DNA from: Pseudomonas sputi
GTDB lineage: Bacteria; Pseudomonadota; Gammaproteobacteria; Pseudomonadales; Pseudomonadaceae
Direction: 5' to 3'
Assembly (NCBI RefSeq): GCF_021603585.1
Contig: NZ_BQHI01000025.1
Coordinates: forward strand, 1-64,000
Length of the DNA stretch: 64,000 bases
Shown: positions 38,386 through 47,811 of the stretch, piece by piece
Layout of the letters: each line of letters opens with the position of its first letter
Position numbering within the stretch: the first letter of the stretch is position 1
Program-made: the position numbers and the translations under genes
Notes under the pieces: model-generated
The model's database searches: none
Seen by the model: the letters and a program-made list of their open reading frames with translations, nothing else
What the model was told of the DNA's origin: nothing

Positions 38386-39643
38386 CGTCTCGGCCAAAGC
38401 CAGCCTGTTCAGCCCCCATGGCCTGAGCGGTTCGCTGCTGCGCCGGGGAGTGCTGCGCCAGCTCGAGCAGCTCAAGCAGGGTCAATTGATCGTCATCGAG
38501 GACGGCGAACGCCACGTCTTCGGTACGCCAGGCAGCACGCTGGTGGGGGAAATTCAGGTGCTGGACCCGGCCGTCTGGGGGCTGGTCGCCGGCAATGGTT
38601 CGATCGGTGCCGGTGAGTCTTTTATTCATGGCTACTGGCGCTCGCCGGATCTGACGGCCGTAGTGCGGGTCTTTGTCAGCAACCTTGAAGTGCTCGACGC
38701 CATGGAAGGTGGCCTGGCCCGGCTCGGTCGCCCACTGGTGCGCGGACTGCACTGGCTCAACCGCAATACGCGCAAAGGCTCGCAGAAAAACATCGCCGCT
38801 CATTACGACCTCGGCAATGACCTGTTCGAGCAGTTTCTCGATCCGACCATGATGTATTCCGCCGCGCAGTTTCTCAGCCCCGACGACAGCCTGGAGCAGG
38901 CGCAACTGAACAAACTGGAGCGGATCTGCCAGAAACTCGCGCTCAAGCCCGAAGACCACCTGCTGGAAATCGGCACCGGCTGGGGCAGCATGGCGCTCTA
39001 CGCGGCGCAGCATTACGGTTGCAGAGTCACCACCACCACGTTGTCGAAGGAGCAGTTCGCCTTCACTGCCGCCCGTATCGAACGCCTCGGTTTGCAGGAT
39101 CAGGTGACGCTACTGCTCAAGGACTACCGCGATCTCACCGGCCAGTACGACAAACTGGTGTCGATCGAGATGATCGAAGCGGTCGGCCACCGCTTCCTGC
39201 CGACCTACTTCAAACAGTGCGCGCACCTGCTCAAGAGCAACGGCCTGATGCTGCTGCAAGCGATCACCATCCGCGAACAGCGCTACGAACAGGCACGTCG
39301 CGGGGTGGACTTCATCCAGCGCTACATTTTCCCCGGCGGCGCCCTGCCCTGCGTGCAGAAAATGCTTGAGATCGTCAGCCGCGACACCGACATGAACCTG
39401 CTGCATATGGAAGATTTCGGCCTGCACTACGCCCGCACCCTGCGTCTGTGGCACGAGAACTTTCGCCATGCTCACGGCCGCCTGACGGAACTGGGCTATG
39501 ACGATTACTTCCTCAGGTTGTGGGAGTTCTACCTGTGTTACTGCGAGGGCGGATTTCTCGAACGCACCATCGGCACCGCACAACTGGTGCTGGCCAAACC
39601 GGCGGCGATGACCGCGCCCTTGCTCGGCCGATTCGATGCTTGA
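38372..39643 (+). CDS. Cyclopropane-fatty-acyl-phospholipid synthase-like methyltransferase (UfaM/Cfa type)
   Basis: The 423-residue SAM-dependent enzyme has the CFA build. An N-terminal domain (FIHGYWRSPDLTAVVRVF) precedes the catalytic part, with NIAAHYDLGNDLFEQFLDPTMMYSAA and the SAM motif LLEIGTGWGSMALYAA. VSIEMIEAVGHRFLPTYF and DFIQRYIFPGGALP follow. It adds a methyl or methylene group to unsaturated acyl chains of phospholipids. Its place in a light-response operon with DUF1365, FAD and SDR genes resembles furan fatty acid (ufaM) loci, light-inducible in P. putida. Cyclopropane synthesis remains the alternative. The in-frame extension upstream to 38309 lies inside DUF1365 and was rejected. 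Confidence 0.87.
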   Translation: MKSTSVSAKASLFSPHGLSGSLLRRGVLRQLEQLKQGQLIVIEDGERHVFGTPGSTLVGEIQVLDPAVWGLVAGNGSIGAGESFIHGYWRSPDLTAVVRVFVSNLEVLDAMEGGLARLGRPLVRGLHWLNRNTRKGSQKNIAAHYDLGNDLFEQFLDPTMMYSAAQFLSPDDSLEQAQLNKLERICQKLALKPEDHLLEIGTGWGSMALYAAQHYGCRVTTTTLSKEQFAFTAARIERLGLQDQVTLLLKDYRDLTGQYDKLVSIEMIEAVGHRFLPTYFKQCAHLLKSNGLMLLQAITIREQRYEQARRGVDFIQRYIFPGGALPCVQKMLEIVSRDTDMNLLHMEDFGLHYARTLRLWHENFRHAHGRLTELGYDDYFLRLWEFYLCYCEGGFLERTIGTAQLVLAKPAAMTAPLLGRFDA

Positions 39644-40127
39644 GCGATTGGCCAACGCGGTGCTGTTCCAGATCGGCTGGCTGGCCTGCGTGCTCGGTGG
39701 CGACAGCCTGTGGTTGCTGCTGGCACTGGCGATGCTGGTGATTCATCTGCACTGGATCAGCAGTTGGGCGCAGGAAGGCCGGTTGATCCTCAGCGTGGTG
39801 ATCATCGGCACGGCGGTGGACAGTGCGCTGCGCGGCCTGGGGGTTTTCGAATTCAAGGATCTGTCGCCGCTGATTCCGCTGTGGCTGATGCTGTTGTGGG
39901 CGCTGTTTGCCACGACATTGCGTCATTGTCTGCAATGGAGCGCCAGGCCCTGGTGGCTGGCCAGTCTGCTCGGCGCAGCGGGTGGCGCGCTGTCCTATGG
40001 CGCTGGCGGACGTCTGGCCGGCGTGCAGTTTCCCTATGGTGAGTTTGCGACCCTGACCGGCATCGCGCTGCTGTGGGCGTTGCTGTTTCCGCTGTTGCAC
40101 CAGTTGTCCCGGCGGCTGGAACGCTAA
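39636..40127 (+). CDS. DUF2878 integral membrane protein
   Basis: The 163-residue protein has about five hydrophobic helices (for example LWLLLALAMLVIHLHWI, LIPLWLMLLWALFATTL, WLASLLGAAGGALSYGAGG). It belongs to DUF2878, which is repeatedly found next to CFA synthase-like and DUF1365 genes. The motif DSALRGLGVFEF is typical. It overlaps the preceding gene by eight bases and is the last gene of the light-response operon. A role in handling the modified lipid in the inner membrane is inferred only. Confidence 0.85.
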   Translation: MLERLANAVLFQIGWLACVLGGDSLWLLLALAMLVIHLHWISSWAQEGRLILSVVIIGTAVDSALRGLGVFEFKDLSPLIPLWLMLLWALFATTLRHCLQWSARPWWLASLLGAAGGALSYGAGGRLAGVQFPYGEFATLTGIALLWALLFPLLHQLSRRLER

Positions 40128-40179
40128 ACGCCTGTCAGGCCTTTCACACGGTCCTCGGTCACTGCCGTACACTGGCGCC

Positions 40180-40485
40180 ATGAAAACCATTCCCCATCGG
40201 CAAATCGCCGAACCCGTGGTCACCTGCTCGACCTGTGCGGCCTGCTGCTGTCAGCTTGAAGTGATGCTGATCACCGACACCGGCGTGCCCGAGCGTTTTA
40301 TCGATACCGACGATTGGGGGGGTGAAGTGATGCTGCGTCTGGACGACGGCTGGTGCGCGGCGCTGGATCGCGACACGATGATGTGCACGATTTACGAGAA
40401 GCGTCCGCTGATCTGCCGCGAGTTCGAAATGGGCGCCCCGGAATGCATCGACGAACGCCAGGGAATTGCCACGGCGTATCGCTGA
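40180..40485 (+). CDS. YkgJ-family cysteine-cluster protein
   Basis: The 101-residue soluble protein carries the YkgJ-type cysteine arrangement: CSTCAACCCQLEV near residue 16, WCAALDRDTMMCTIYEKRPLICREFE, and a final ECIDERQG. It is thought to bind zinc or an iron-sulphur cluster. The start ATG 40180 is 52 bp after the DUF2878 stop, so it may be co-transcribed with the operon above. It ends directly at a terminator. Function unknown. Confidence 0.88.
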   Translation: MKTIPHRQIAEPVVTCSTCAACCCQLEVMLITDTGVPERFIDTDDWGGEVMLRLDDGWCAALDRDTMMCTIYEKRPLICREFEMGAPECIDERQGIATAYR

Positions 40486-40490
40486 GCACA

Positions 40491-40517
40491 AAAAAAGAGC
40501 GCCTGGCGCTCTTTTTT
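40491..40517. terminator. Bidirectional terminator
   Basis: A perfect 12-bp stem AAAAAAGAGCGC with its complement, loop CTG, has a T run at the 3' side. It closes the light-response region and the convergent pagL gene. Confidence 0.9.
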
Positions 40518-40540
40518 GCTCGAACTGACTTTCCGCGTTC

Positions 40541-41059
40541 TTACAGCGGCATCGTGTAATGCAGCGCGTAGCTTTCAACCCCGTCGTTGTCGCTGCTCAG
40601 ACCGGCGTTGGAATAGTGCGTCGCACGGATCCCGACTTCATGCCCGCCATTGAAGCGCAAGCCGAAACCGATACGGTCTTCGAACTGGAAAGAGCCGCCG
40701 AGCTTGTTGTCTTCGTATTCGGTGTTGGAGAACAGCGCCACGCCGATCCCCGCCTCGACATACGGTTTGACCGACTGGCCGGCAAACTCGTAAACAAATA
40801 CCGGCGAGAACGACAGGCTGTTGTTGCTCGACGTCTTGTCGCCTTCCCAATAAGTGTAGGCACCGCTCCAGTAACCGGTCAGACGACCCACGTCACTTTG
40901 CAGCCAGCTCTTGTCCCAATCGAAATTCATGCCCAGGCGATAAGTCATGGTCGAATCGCTGGTAGCACCCACTGCAAACTCGACGCCAGCAGCTTGTGCG
41001 GTAAAACTTTGCCCCATCAGTGCAGCCGCAATCGCGGCCAAGCAGAATAGTCGCTTCAC
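40541..41059 (-). CDS. pagL: Lipid A 3-O-deacylase PagL
   Basis: The 172-residue outer-membrane protein has a signal peptide (cleavage after about AQA, residue 23) and an eight-strand beta-barrel pattern. It removes the 3-O acyl chain of lipid A, which lowers endotoxicity and modifies the envelope. The catalytic triad is complete: His148 and Ser150 in THYSNAGL and Glu162 in GVESYAL. Their spacing (+2 and +14) equals that of P. aeruginosa PagL. As in P. aeruginosa it lies between phr and murI. Located on the minus strand, facing the terminator at 40491. Confidence 0.92.
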   Translation of the reverse strand: MKRLFCLAAIAAALMGQSFTAQAAGVEFAVGATSDSTMTYRLGMNFDWDKSWLQSDVGRLTGYWSGAYTYWEGDKTSSNNSLSFSPVFVYEFAGQSVKPYVEAGIGVALFSNTEYEDNKLGGSFQFEDRIGFGLRFNGGHEVGIRATHYSNAGLSSDNDGVESYALHYTMPL

Positions 41060-41171
41060 TTTGAAACTTCCTTTTCCGGAACGATCGTTTGGTTTTTTAG
41101 GTCACTCTGCGCTATAGAAATCTGCGCTTGGTCAGAAGTTCAGCTGACTTTTTAGATATTTCACATTTTTT

Positions 41172-41963
41172 TTACAAAGTGAATCTTTCAACGTCGCCAA
41201 CGACTTGGCCCAGCAGGACCAGGGTCTTGCGCAGAGACGCAGGATCGGCGCTGGTCCAGAATCTGACCGGGCGGTTCGGACCTGCGGCGAGCAGATCACG
41301 CTCGGCCAGCAGCCGCTGCAATTGCCGCGCTACCGCCGCGCCCGTATCGATCAGGCTGATGCTCTCGGGGATCATCGACTTGAGCATCGGCTTGAGAAAC
41401 GGGTAGTGGGTACAGCCCAGGATGATCGTGTCGCAACCGTTGGCCAGTAGCGGGTCAACGTAGTGCTTGAGCAAGGCACGTAACTCGGGGCTGTGCAGAT
41501 CGCCGCTTTCAATGCGCTCGACCAGTCCGGGACACGGCTGAGTGATGACCCGCACATCCGTGGCGAAGCGGTCGAGCAATGCGGCGAATTTGGCGCTCTG
41601 CAAGGTGCCGGTGGTGGCGAGCACGCCCACCACACCGCTGCGGGTGGCGGCGGCGGCCGGTTTGACCGCCGGCTCCATCCCAACAATCGGCCACTCGGGA
41701 AAGTCCCGGCGCAGATCGGCAACGCCGGCCACGGTCGCGGTATTGCACGCGATCACCAGCGCCTTGGCGCCCTGCTCGCGGAAAAACCCGGCCATCACGC
41801 TGCAACGCTGGCGGATGAATTCCGGGGTTTTCTCGCCATAAGGGATGTGGCCGCAATCGCCCAAGTACAGCAGCGATTCGTTCGGCAGCAGGTGCTGGAT
41901 TTCCGCCAGCACCGACACGCCACCGACGCCGGAATCGAATACGGCAATCGGCGCTTCACGCAT
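41172..41963 (-). CDS. murI: Glutamate racemase
   Basis: The 263-residue enzyme makes D-glutamate for peptidoglycan. The two catalytic cysteines are Cys73 in [11 protein letters not shown] and Cys184 in [10 protein letters not shown]. The N-terminal [17 protein letters not shown] and [13 protein letters not shown] are family signatures. The start at 41961-41963 lies inside the 3' end of moeB, an 8-bp overlap, so translation is coupled. It is the last gene of the minus-strand unit hemA-prfA-prmC-moeB-murI. Confidence 0.94.
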   Translation of the reverse strand: MREAPIAVFDSGVGGVSVLAEIQHLLPNESLLYLGDCGHIPYGEKTPEFIRQRCSVMAGFFREQGAKALVIACNTATVAGVADLRRDFPEWPIVGMEPAVKPAAAATRSGVVGVLATTGTLQSAKFAALLDRFATDVRVITQPCPGLVERIESGDLHSPELRALLKHYVDPLLANGCDTIILGCTHYPFLKPMLKSMIPESISLIDTGAAVARQLQRLLAERDLLAAGPNRPVRFWTSADPASLRKTLVLLGQVVGDVERFTL

Positions 41964-42711
41964 GCTGCGAACCACAGACGCTGCACCCCGGATCGCGCTT
42001 GACCCGCAGTTCACGAAAGCGCGAGCCCAGCGCATCGATCAACAGCAGACGGCCCACCAGCGGCTCACCAAATTCCGCCAGCAGCTTCAAGGCTTCCAGC
42101 GCTTGCAGGCTGCCGACCAGACCGACCAGCGGCCCGACCACGCCGGCTTCGCTGCAAGTCAGTTCGGCTTCGCTGCCGTGACCGTACAGGCAGTGGTAGC
42201 ACGGGCTCTCGGTGCGACGCGGGTCGAACACTGAGAGCTGTCCTTCAAGACGGATCGCCGCGCCGCTGACCAATGGCTTGCGCGCCGCCACGCATGCGGC
42301 GTTGACCGCTTCGCGGGTGGAGAAATTGTCCGAACAGTCGAGCACCAGATCCACCGCGGCCACGGCGGCGGCGAGGGAATCCTCATCCAGCGCCTGACGA
42401 TGGGGCACCAGGCGGATTTCAGGATTGATCGCGCTCAGGCGCTTGAGCGCCGAGTCGACCTTGGTCATGCCGACGCTGTCGGTGTCGTGGATGATCTGGC
42501 GTTGCAGGTTGGTCAGGTCGACCGTGTCGAAATCCGCCAGGTGCAATTCACCGACACCCGCCGCCGCCAGGTACAAGGCCACCGGCGCACCGAGGCCGCC
42601 GAGGCCGACGATCAATACCCGGCTGTCCTTGAGCTTCAACTGGCCATCGATGTCGATGTGTTGCAGCAGGATCTGCCGACTGTAGCGCAACAATTCCTGA
42701 TCATTCAGCAC
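41956..42711 (-). CDS. moeB: MoeB/ThiF-type adenylyltransferase
   Basis: The 251-residue E1-like enzyme adenylates the C-terminal glycine of a sulphur-carrier protein. It has the ATP motif [21 protein letters not shown] and the [14 protein letters not shown] block with the catalytic arginine. Zinc-binding cysteine pairs CYHC and CSVC are near residues 178 and 245. MoeB (molybdopterin synthase activation) is the usual name at this locus; ThiF cannot be excluded from sequence alone. It overlaps prmC by 7 bp and murI by 8 bp. Confidence 0.88.
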   Translation of the reverse strand: MLNDQELLRYSRQILLQHIDIDGQLKLKDSRVLIVGLGGLGAPVALYLAAAGVGELHLADFDTVDLTNLQRQIIHDTDSVGMTKVDSALKRLSAINPEIRLVPHRQALDEDSLAAAVAAVDLVLDCSDNFSTREAVNAACVAARKPLVSGAAIRLEGQLSVFDPRRTESPCYHCLYGHGSEAELTCSEAGVVGPLVGLVGSLQALEALKLLAEFGEPLVGRLLLIDALGSRFRELRVKRDPGCSVCGSQHA

Positions 42712-43535
42712 GGCAGGCGCCCCAGGCTGATCCGTTGATGACCGCCCAGATCGGTGCGGCTGTGGACTTCGTCGAAACCTTGCGTCAGCAGCAGATCGCG
42801 CACGGCTTCGGCTTGATCATAGCCGTGTTCGAGCATCAGCCAGCCACCGGCCTCCAGATGGGCCGGCGCCTGGGTGATGATCAGCCGCAGATCGTCGAGC
42901 CCGTCGATGCCGGCCACCAAGGCGCTTTCCGGCTCGAAACGCACATCGCCTTCCACCAGATGCGGGTCGGCGGCGCGGATGTACGGCGGGTTGCTGATGA
43001 TCAGCTCGAAACGCTTGCCTTCGAGGGCGCTGAACCAGTGGCTGCTCAATACCGTGGCGTTGTTCAGGTGCAGGCGCTGACGATTGCGCTCGGCCAGGGC
43101 CACGGCCTCCAGAACGCGATCCACGGCGGTGACCTTCCACGCCGGGCGCTCGCTGGCCAGGGCCAGGGCAATTGCCCCGCTGCCGGTGCCCAGATCGAGG
43201 ACCTTGGCCGGGGTCGCCGGCAACAACTCCAGCGCGGCTTCCACCAGCAGCTCGGTGTCCGGACGCGGGATCAGCGTGTGCGGCGCGACTTCCAGATCCA
43301 GCTTCCAGAAACCCTGCTGGCCCAGAATGTAGGCGACCGGTTCGCCACTGCGGCGGCGTTGCAGGTACTCGGCAAAGACCAGCGCAGCTTCGCTGGGCAC
43401 GATGCGCTCGGGCCAGGTGTGGAGAAAACTGCGCGACTTGCCCAGCGCGGCGGCCAGAAGCAATTCGGCGTCCAGACGCGCCGTCGGCGAGTCCGGCAGT
43501 TCGGCGGCGCGCAACAGGCTGGCGATGATGGTCAT
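42705..43535 (-). CDS. prmC: Release-factor glutamine methyltransferase PrmC
   Basis: The 276-residue SAM-dependent enzyme methylates the glutamine of the GGQ motif in release factors RF1 and RF2. An N-terminal helical domain recognises the factor. The catalytic domain has VLDLGTGSGAIALALA (SAM binding) and LIISNPPYIRA with the NPPY active site. It starts one base after the stop of prfA, whose product is its substrate, and overlaps moeB by 7 bp. This coupling of enzyme and substrate genes is standard. Confidence 0.94.
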   Translation of the reverse strand: MTIIASLLRAAELPDSPTARLDAELLLAAALGKSRSFLHTWPERIVPSEAALVFAEYLQRRRSGEPVAYILGQQGFWKLDLEVAPHTLIPRPDTELLVEAALELLPATPAKVLDLGTGSGAIALALASERPAWKVTAVDRVLEAVALAERNRQRLHLNNATVLSSHWFSALEGKRFELIISNPPYIRAADPHLVEGDVRFEPESALVAGIDGLDDLRLIITQAPAHLEAGGWLMLEHGYDQAEAVRDLLLTQGFDEVHSRTDLGGHQRISLGRLPC

Positions 43536-44618
43536 TTACTCACCTATCGCTGCGAGTTGGTCGGCCTGGTATTCGGCCAGCAACGGCTCGATCACCGCTT
43601 CGACGCCACCGGCGAGAATTTCGTCGAGGGAATACAGGGTCAGGTTGACGCGATGATCGGTGACCCGGCCCTGGGCAAAGTTGTAGGTGCGGATGCGCTC
43701 GGAGCGGTCACCGGAACCCACCAGCAATTTACGTTCGCTGGCGATGGCGTTGGCCGCGGCGGCAGTCTGCTGATCGTTGAGCTTGGCCGACAGCCAGGCC
43801 ATCGCCCGGGCGCGATTCTTGTGCTGGGAACGTTCTTCCTGGCACTCGACAACGGTGCCGGTCGGTATGTGGGTGATGCGGATCGCCGAATCGGTGGTGT
43901 TGACGTGCTGACCACCGGCCCCGGAGGAGCGGTATGTGTCGACGCGCAAATCCGCCGGGTTGATCTCGATGGCTTCACGCTCGTCCGGCTCGGGCAATAC
44001 CGCCACGGTGCAGGCCGAGGTGTGGATACGGCCCTGGGATTCGGTGGCGGGTACACGCTGTACGCGGTGCGCGCCGGATTCGAATTTCAGCTTGCCGTAA
44101 ACGTTGTCGCCTTCGATGCGGGCGATGACTTCTTTATAGCCACCGTGTTCGCCTTCGTTTTCCGAGAGGATCTCCACGCGCCAGCCACGGCGTTCGGCGT
44201 AACGCGAGTACATGCGGAACAGGTCACCCGAGAAGATCGCCGCCTCGTCACCACCGGTGCCGGCGCGGATTTCGAGAAACACGTTGCGCCCGTCGTTGGG
44301 ATCCTTGGGCAGCAACATGCGTTGCAGGTCGGATTCCAGCGTGATCAGCAATTCCTTGGCTTCGCGGACTTCTTCCACAGCCATTTCACGCATGTCCGGG
44401 TCGCTGTCCTTGAGCAGCGCCTGTGCGCCTTCAAGATCGCTTTGTACGCCGAGCAGCTTTTTATAGCCTTGTACCACCGGCTCAAGTTCGGCGTATTCCT
44501 TGGAATAAGCGCGGAATTTGGTCTGGTCGGAAATGACTTCGGCGTCGCCGAGCAGCGCGGTCAGTTCCTCGAAACGGTCCTGGAGGATGTCCAGCTTATT
44601 GAGCAGTGACGCTTTCAT
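43536..44618 (-). CDS. prfA: Peptide chain release factor 1
   Basis: The 360-residue RF1 reads UAA and UAG stop codons and triggers peptide release. The stop-codon tripeptide PAT is at residues 190-192 and the catalytic GGQ at 235-237 ([11 protein letters not shown]). The length equals E. coli RF1. It overlaps the hemA stop by four bases, so hemA and prfA are translationally coupled as in most gamma-proteobacteria. The glutamine of GGQ is the target of the PrmC encoded next. Confidence 0.96.
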   Translation of the reverse strand: MKASLLNKLDILQDRFEELTALLGDAEVISDQTKFRAYSKEYAELEPVVQGYKKLLGVQSDLEGAQALLKDSDPDMREMAVEEVREAKELLITLESDLQRMLLPKDPNDGRNVFLEIRAGTGGDEAAIFSGDLFRMYSRYAERRGWRVEILSENEGEHGGYKEVIARIEGDNVYGKLKFESGAHRVQRVPATESQGRIHTSACTVAVLPEPDEREAIEINPADLRVDTYRSSGAGGQHVNTTDSAIRITHIPTGTVVECQEERSQHKNRARAMAWLSAKLNDQQTAAAANAIASERKLLVGSGDRSERIRTYNFAQGRVTDHRVNLTLYSLDEILAGGVEAVIEPLLAEYQADQLAAIGE

Positions 44619-45901
44619 TGCGGTTTTTTATCCGAAAAGCTATCCGGTGAGCCCTCGAGGGCAAAGAGTTCCTGAGCCATGGCCAGCGCATCAAGGCGGC
44701 CTTCGGCAGAAAGCTTTTTCAACTGCACGCTCGGGGCGTGCAGGAGTTTGTTGGTCAGGCCACGGGCCAGTTGCCCGAGGATGTCTTCGGCGTTGCCGCC
44801 GTTGGCCAGCAGGCGCAGAGCCTTTTGCAGCTCTTCGTCACGCAGGCGTTCGCTCTGTTGACGATAGGCCTTGAGCACATCGACCGCCGCCAGCTCGCGC
44901 AGGCGCACCATGAAATCGTCGGCGCCGACCGAAACCATCTCTTCGGCAGCCTGGGCTGCACCCTGACGGCTCTTGAGGTTTTCGGCGACCACTTCGTGCA
45001 GATCGTCGACGCTATAGAGGTAAACGTCGTCGAGTTCGCCGACTTCCGGCTCGATGTCACGGGGAACGGCGATGTCGACCATGAAGATCGGCTTGTGCTT
45101 GCGCAACTTCAGCGCGCTTTCCACCGCACCTTTACCGAGGATCGGCAACTGACTGGCGGTAGAGCTGATCACGATATCGCTGCGCACCAGTTCGGCCGGG
45201 ATGTCCGATAGCAACACTGCATGGGCACCGAACTGCTCGGCCAGCAGGCTGGCGCGTTCCAGGGTCCGGTTGGCGACCACGATGCGTTTGACCCCCAGTT
45301 CATGCAGATGGCGGGCGACCAGGGTGATGGTCTCGCCGGCGCCGATCAGCAGGGCCTGGCTGCGTTGCAGGTCGCTGAAAATCTGTTTGGCCAGGCTGAC
45401 GGCGGCAAACGCCACGGACACCGGGTTTTCACCGATGGCGGTGTCGGTGCGCACTTGCTTGGCGGCGTTGAAGGTCGCCTGGAACAGTCGCCCGAGCAGC
45501 GGCCCGATAGTGCCGGCCTCGCGGGCCACGGCGTAGGCCGATTTCATCTGGCCGAGAATCTGCGGTTCGCCCAGCACCAGCGAGTCGAGCCCGGAGGCGA
45601 CGCGCATCATGTGACGAACGGCCGCATCGTCTTCATGCACATAAGCGCTCGCGCGCAGCTCATCGAGGCTCAAATGGTGATAGTCGGCCAGCCAGCGCAG
45701 CACGATATCGGCCGACAGCTGATCCTGTTCTATATACAGCTCACTGCGATTGCAGGTGGAGAGGATCGCAGCTTCGCGGCTGTCGGTGAGTCGGCAGAGC
45801 TGCTGCAAGGCCTCCACCAGCTGCTCAGGGGTAAAGGCCACGCGCTCGCGGACGTCTACTGAAGCAGTCTTGTGGTTGATACCGAGTGCAAGGAAGGCCA
45901 T
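44615..45901 (-). CDS. hemA: Glutamyl-tRNA reductase
   Basis: The 428-residue enzyme reduces glutamyl-tRNA to glutamate-1-semialdehyde, the first committed step of tetrapyrrole synthesis. The catalytic Cys50 is in [10 protein letters not shown]. The NADPH domain has [21 protein letters not shown], and the C-terminal helical dimerisation domain follows ([23 protein letters not shown]). It is the first gene of the minus-strand operon and divergent from the TPR lipoprotein gene, separated by 182 bp that must hold both promoters. Confidence 0.96.
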   Translation of the reverse strand: MAFLALGINHKTASVDVRERVAFTPEQLVEALQQLCRLTDSREAAILSTCNRSELYIEQDQLSADIVLRWLADYHHLSLDELRASAYVHEDDAAVRHMMRVASGLDSLVLGEPQILGQMKSAYAVAREAGTIGPLLGRLFQATFNAAKQVRTDTAIGENPVSVAFAAVSLAKQIFSDLQRSQALLIGAGETITLVARHLHELGVKRIVVANRTLERASLLAEQFGAHAVLLSDIPAELVRSDIVISSTASQLPILGKGAVESALKLRKHKPIFMVDIAVPRDIEPEVGELDDVYLYSVDDLHEVVAENLKSRQGAAQAAEEMVSVGADDFMVRLRELAAVDVLKAYRQQSERLRDEELQKALRLLANGGNAEDILGQLARGLTNKLLHAPSVQLKKLSAEGRLDALAMAQELFALEGSPDSFSDKKPQ

Positions 45902-45975
45902 TCAAGGTCGCTGATGGTGACGTGAAGCCGGCAATTGTCCTACTTCGTCAGATTCAGAACAACTACCGCTGACTA

Positions 45976-46001
45976 TTGTCCCAATTGTCGGCCCCTATAA
46001 T
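45976..46001 (+). promoter_or_regulatory. Possible sigma-70 promoter for the TPR lipoprotein-lolB-ispE unit
   Basis: A consensus -10 TATAAT lies at 45996-46001 with TTGTCC at 45976-45981. The 14-base spacer is shorter than the ideal 17, so only the -10 is convincing. It faces the TPR lipoprotein gene. Confidence 0.4.
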
Positions 46002-46083
46002 GACCACAATCGAGACTCGGTTATGTTTGGCCGAAGGCTTGTGTCATGATGATCCGACCGCAGGTTAGTCGTCCTCTTCCTAT

Positions 46084-47808
46084 ATGAACAGATCTTCCGC
46101 GTTGCTCCTCGCTTTTGTCTTCCTCAGCGGCTGCCAGGCCTTGGCCCCCGTTTCGCAGGACGGTGCCTCACCGGTCGAAGACACCACGCCGGCCCCTGAA
46201 AAGCCCAAGGTTTACAGCTCGTTCAGCCAGGAAACGGTGTTCAGCCTGCTGAGCGCCGAGCTCGCCGGCCAGCGCAATCGTTTCGACATTGCCCTGGACA
46301 ACTACGTGACCCAGGCCATCAACACCCAGGATCCGGGCGTCTCCGAGCGTGCGTTCCGCATCGCCGAGTACCTGGGCGCCGACCAGCCGGCTCTCGATAC
46401 CGCGCTGATCTGGGCGAAAAACGCCCCGGACGACCTCGAAGCGCAACGCGCCGCCGCCGTGCAACTGGCCCGCGCCGGGCGTTATGACGACTCGATGGTC
46501 TATATGGAGAAAGTCCTGCAGGGCAAGGGCGACACCCATTTCGACTTCCTCGCACTGTCGGCCGCCGATACCGATCAGGAAACCCGCAACGGCCTGATGA
46601 AAAGTTTCGACCGCCTGTTGCAGCGTCACCCGAACAACAATCAGCTGATTTTCGGCAAGGCCCTGCTGATGCAGCAGGATGGCGACACCAAAGGCGCGCT
46701 GACCCTGCTCGAAGACAATCCGCCGGAAGACGGCGAGATCGCCCCGATTCTGCTGCGTGCACGCCTGCTGCAAGGGCTGAGTCGTGGCGACGAAGCCTTG
46801 CCGTTGCTGCAAAAGAGCATCAAGAAGTATCCGGACGACAAACGCCTGCGCCTGACCTACGCGCGGATGCTGGTAGAGCAGAACCGGATGGACGACGCCA
46901 AGGTCGAGTTCTCCACCCTGGTTCAGCAATACCCGGAAGACGACGAGCTTCGTTACTCCCTGGCACTGGTCTGCCTGGAAGCCAAGGCCTGGGACGAGGC
47001 CAAGGGTTATCTGGAAGACCTCATCGCCCGGGAAAGCCATGTCGATTCGGCGCATCTGAACCTGGGGCGCATCGCCGAAGAGCGCAACGATCCGCAAGGC
47101 GCGCTCATCGAGTACGCCCAGGTCGGCCCGGGCAACGATTATCTGCCGGCGCAACTGCGTCAGGCCGATATTCTGATGAACAACGGCAAGACCGCCGAAG
47201 CCCAGAGCAAACTGGCCGCCGAGCGCGATGAGCAGCCGGATTACGCGATCCAGCTGTACCTGATCGAAGCCGAAACCCTGTCCGCCAACAATCAGGGCGA
47301 CAAGGCCTGGAAAGTCCTGCAACAAGCGTTGCAGCAGTACCCGGACGATCTGAATCTGCTTTACACCCGCGCGATGCAGGCGGAAAAACGCAATGACCTG
47401 GCGCAGATGGAAAAAGACCTGCGCCTGATCATCAAGCGCGATCCGGACAACGCCATGGCCCTCAACGCCCTCGGCTACACCCTCTCCGACCGCACGACCC
47501 GCTACGCCGAAGCCAAGGCGCTGATCGAGCAGGCGCACCAGATCAACCCGGAAGACCCGGCGGTTCTCGACAGCCTCGGCTGGGTGAACTTTCGCATGGG
47601 CAATCTGGAAGACGCCGAGAAATACTTGCGCCAGGCCCTCGATCGCTTCCCCGATCACGAAGTCGCCGCGCATCTGGGCGAAGTACTGTGGGCCAAAGGC
47701 AAGCAGCGTGAAGCCAAGCAAATCTGGGGCAAGTTCCTCAAGGACCAACCCGACAGCACCATCCTGCGCAGCACCATCAAGCGCCTGACCGGATCCGAGA
47801 CTCTTTAA
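46084..47808 (+). CDS. TPR-repeat lipoprotein (PA4667 type)
   Basis: The 574-residue protein starts with a lipoprotein signal (FVFLSGC, lipid cysteine 17) followed by QALA, which favours outer-membrane placement. The rest is a solenoid of tetratricopeptide repeats; clear units are NALGYTLSDRTTRYAEAKALIEQAHQINPEDPAVLDSLGWVNFRMGNLEDAEKYLRQAL near residues 460-520. TPR solenoids hold protein partners. Its fixed position before lolB suggests a role in envelope assembly, but no partner is known. ATG 46084 has no strong ribosome binding site. Confidence 0.88.
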   Translation: MNRSSALLLAFVFLSGCQALAPVSQDGASPVEDTTPAPEKPKVYSSFSQETVFSLLSAELAGQRNRFDIALDNYVTQAINTQDPGVSERAFRIAEYLGADQPALDTALIWAKNAPDDLEAQRAAAVQLARAGRYDDSMVYMEKVLQGKGDTHFDFLALSAADTDQETRNGLMKSFDRLLQRHPNNNQLIFGKALLMQQDGDTKGALTLLEDNPPEDGEIAPILLRARLLQGLSRGDEALPLLQKSIKKYPDDKRLRLTYARMLVEQNRMDDAKVEFSTLVQQYPEDDELRYSLALVCLEAKAWDEAKGYLEDLIARESHVDSAHLNLGRIAEERNDPQGALIEYAQVGPGNDYLPAQLRQADILMNNGKTAEAQSKLAAERDEQPDYAIQLYLIEAETLSANNQGDKAWKVLQQALQQYPDDLNLLYTRAMQAEKRNDLAQMEKDLRLIIKRDPDNAMALNALGYTLSDRTTRYAEAKALIEQAHQINPEDPAVLDSLGWVNFRMGNLEDAEKYLRQALDRFPDHEVAAHLGEVLWAKGKQREAKQIWGKFLKDQPDSTILRSTIKRLTGSETL

Positions 47809-47811
47809 CTC

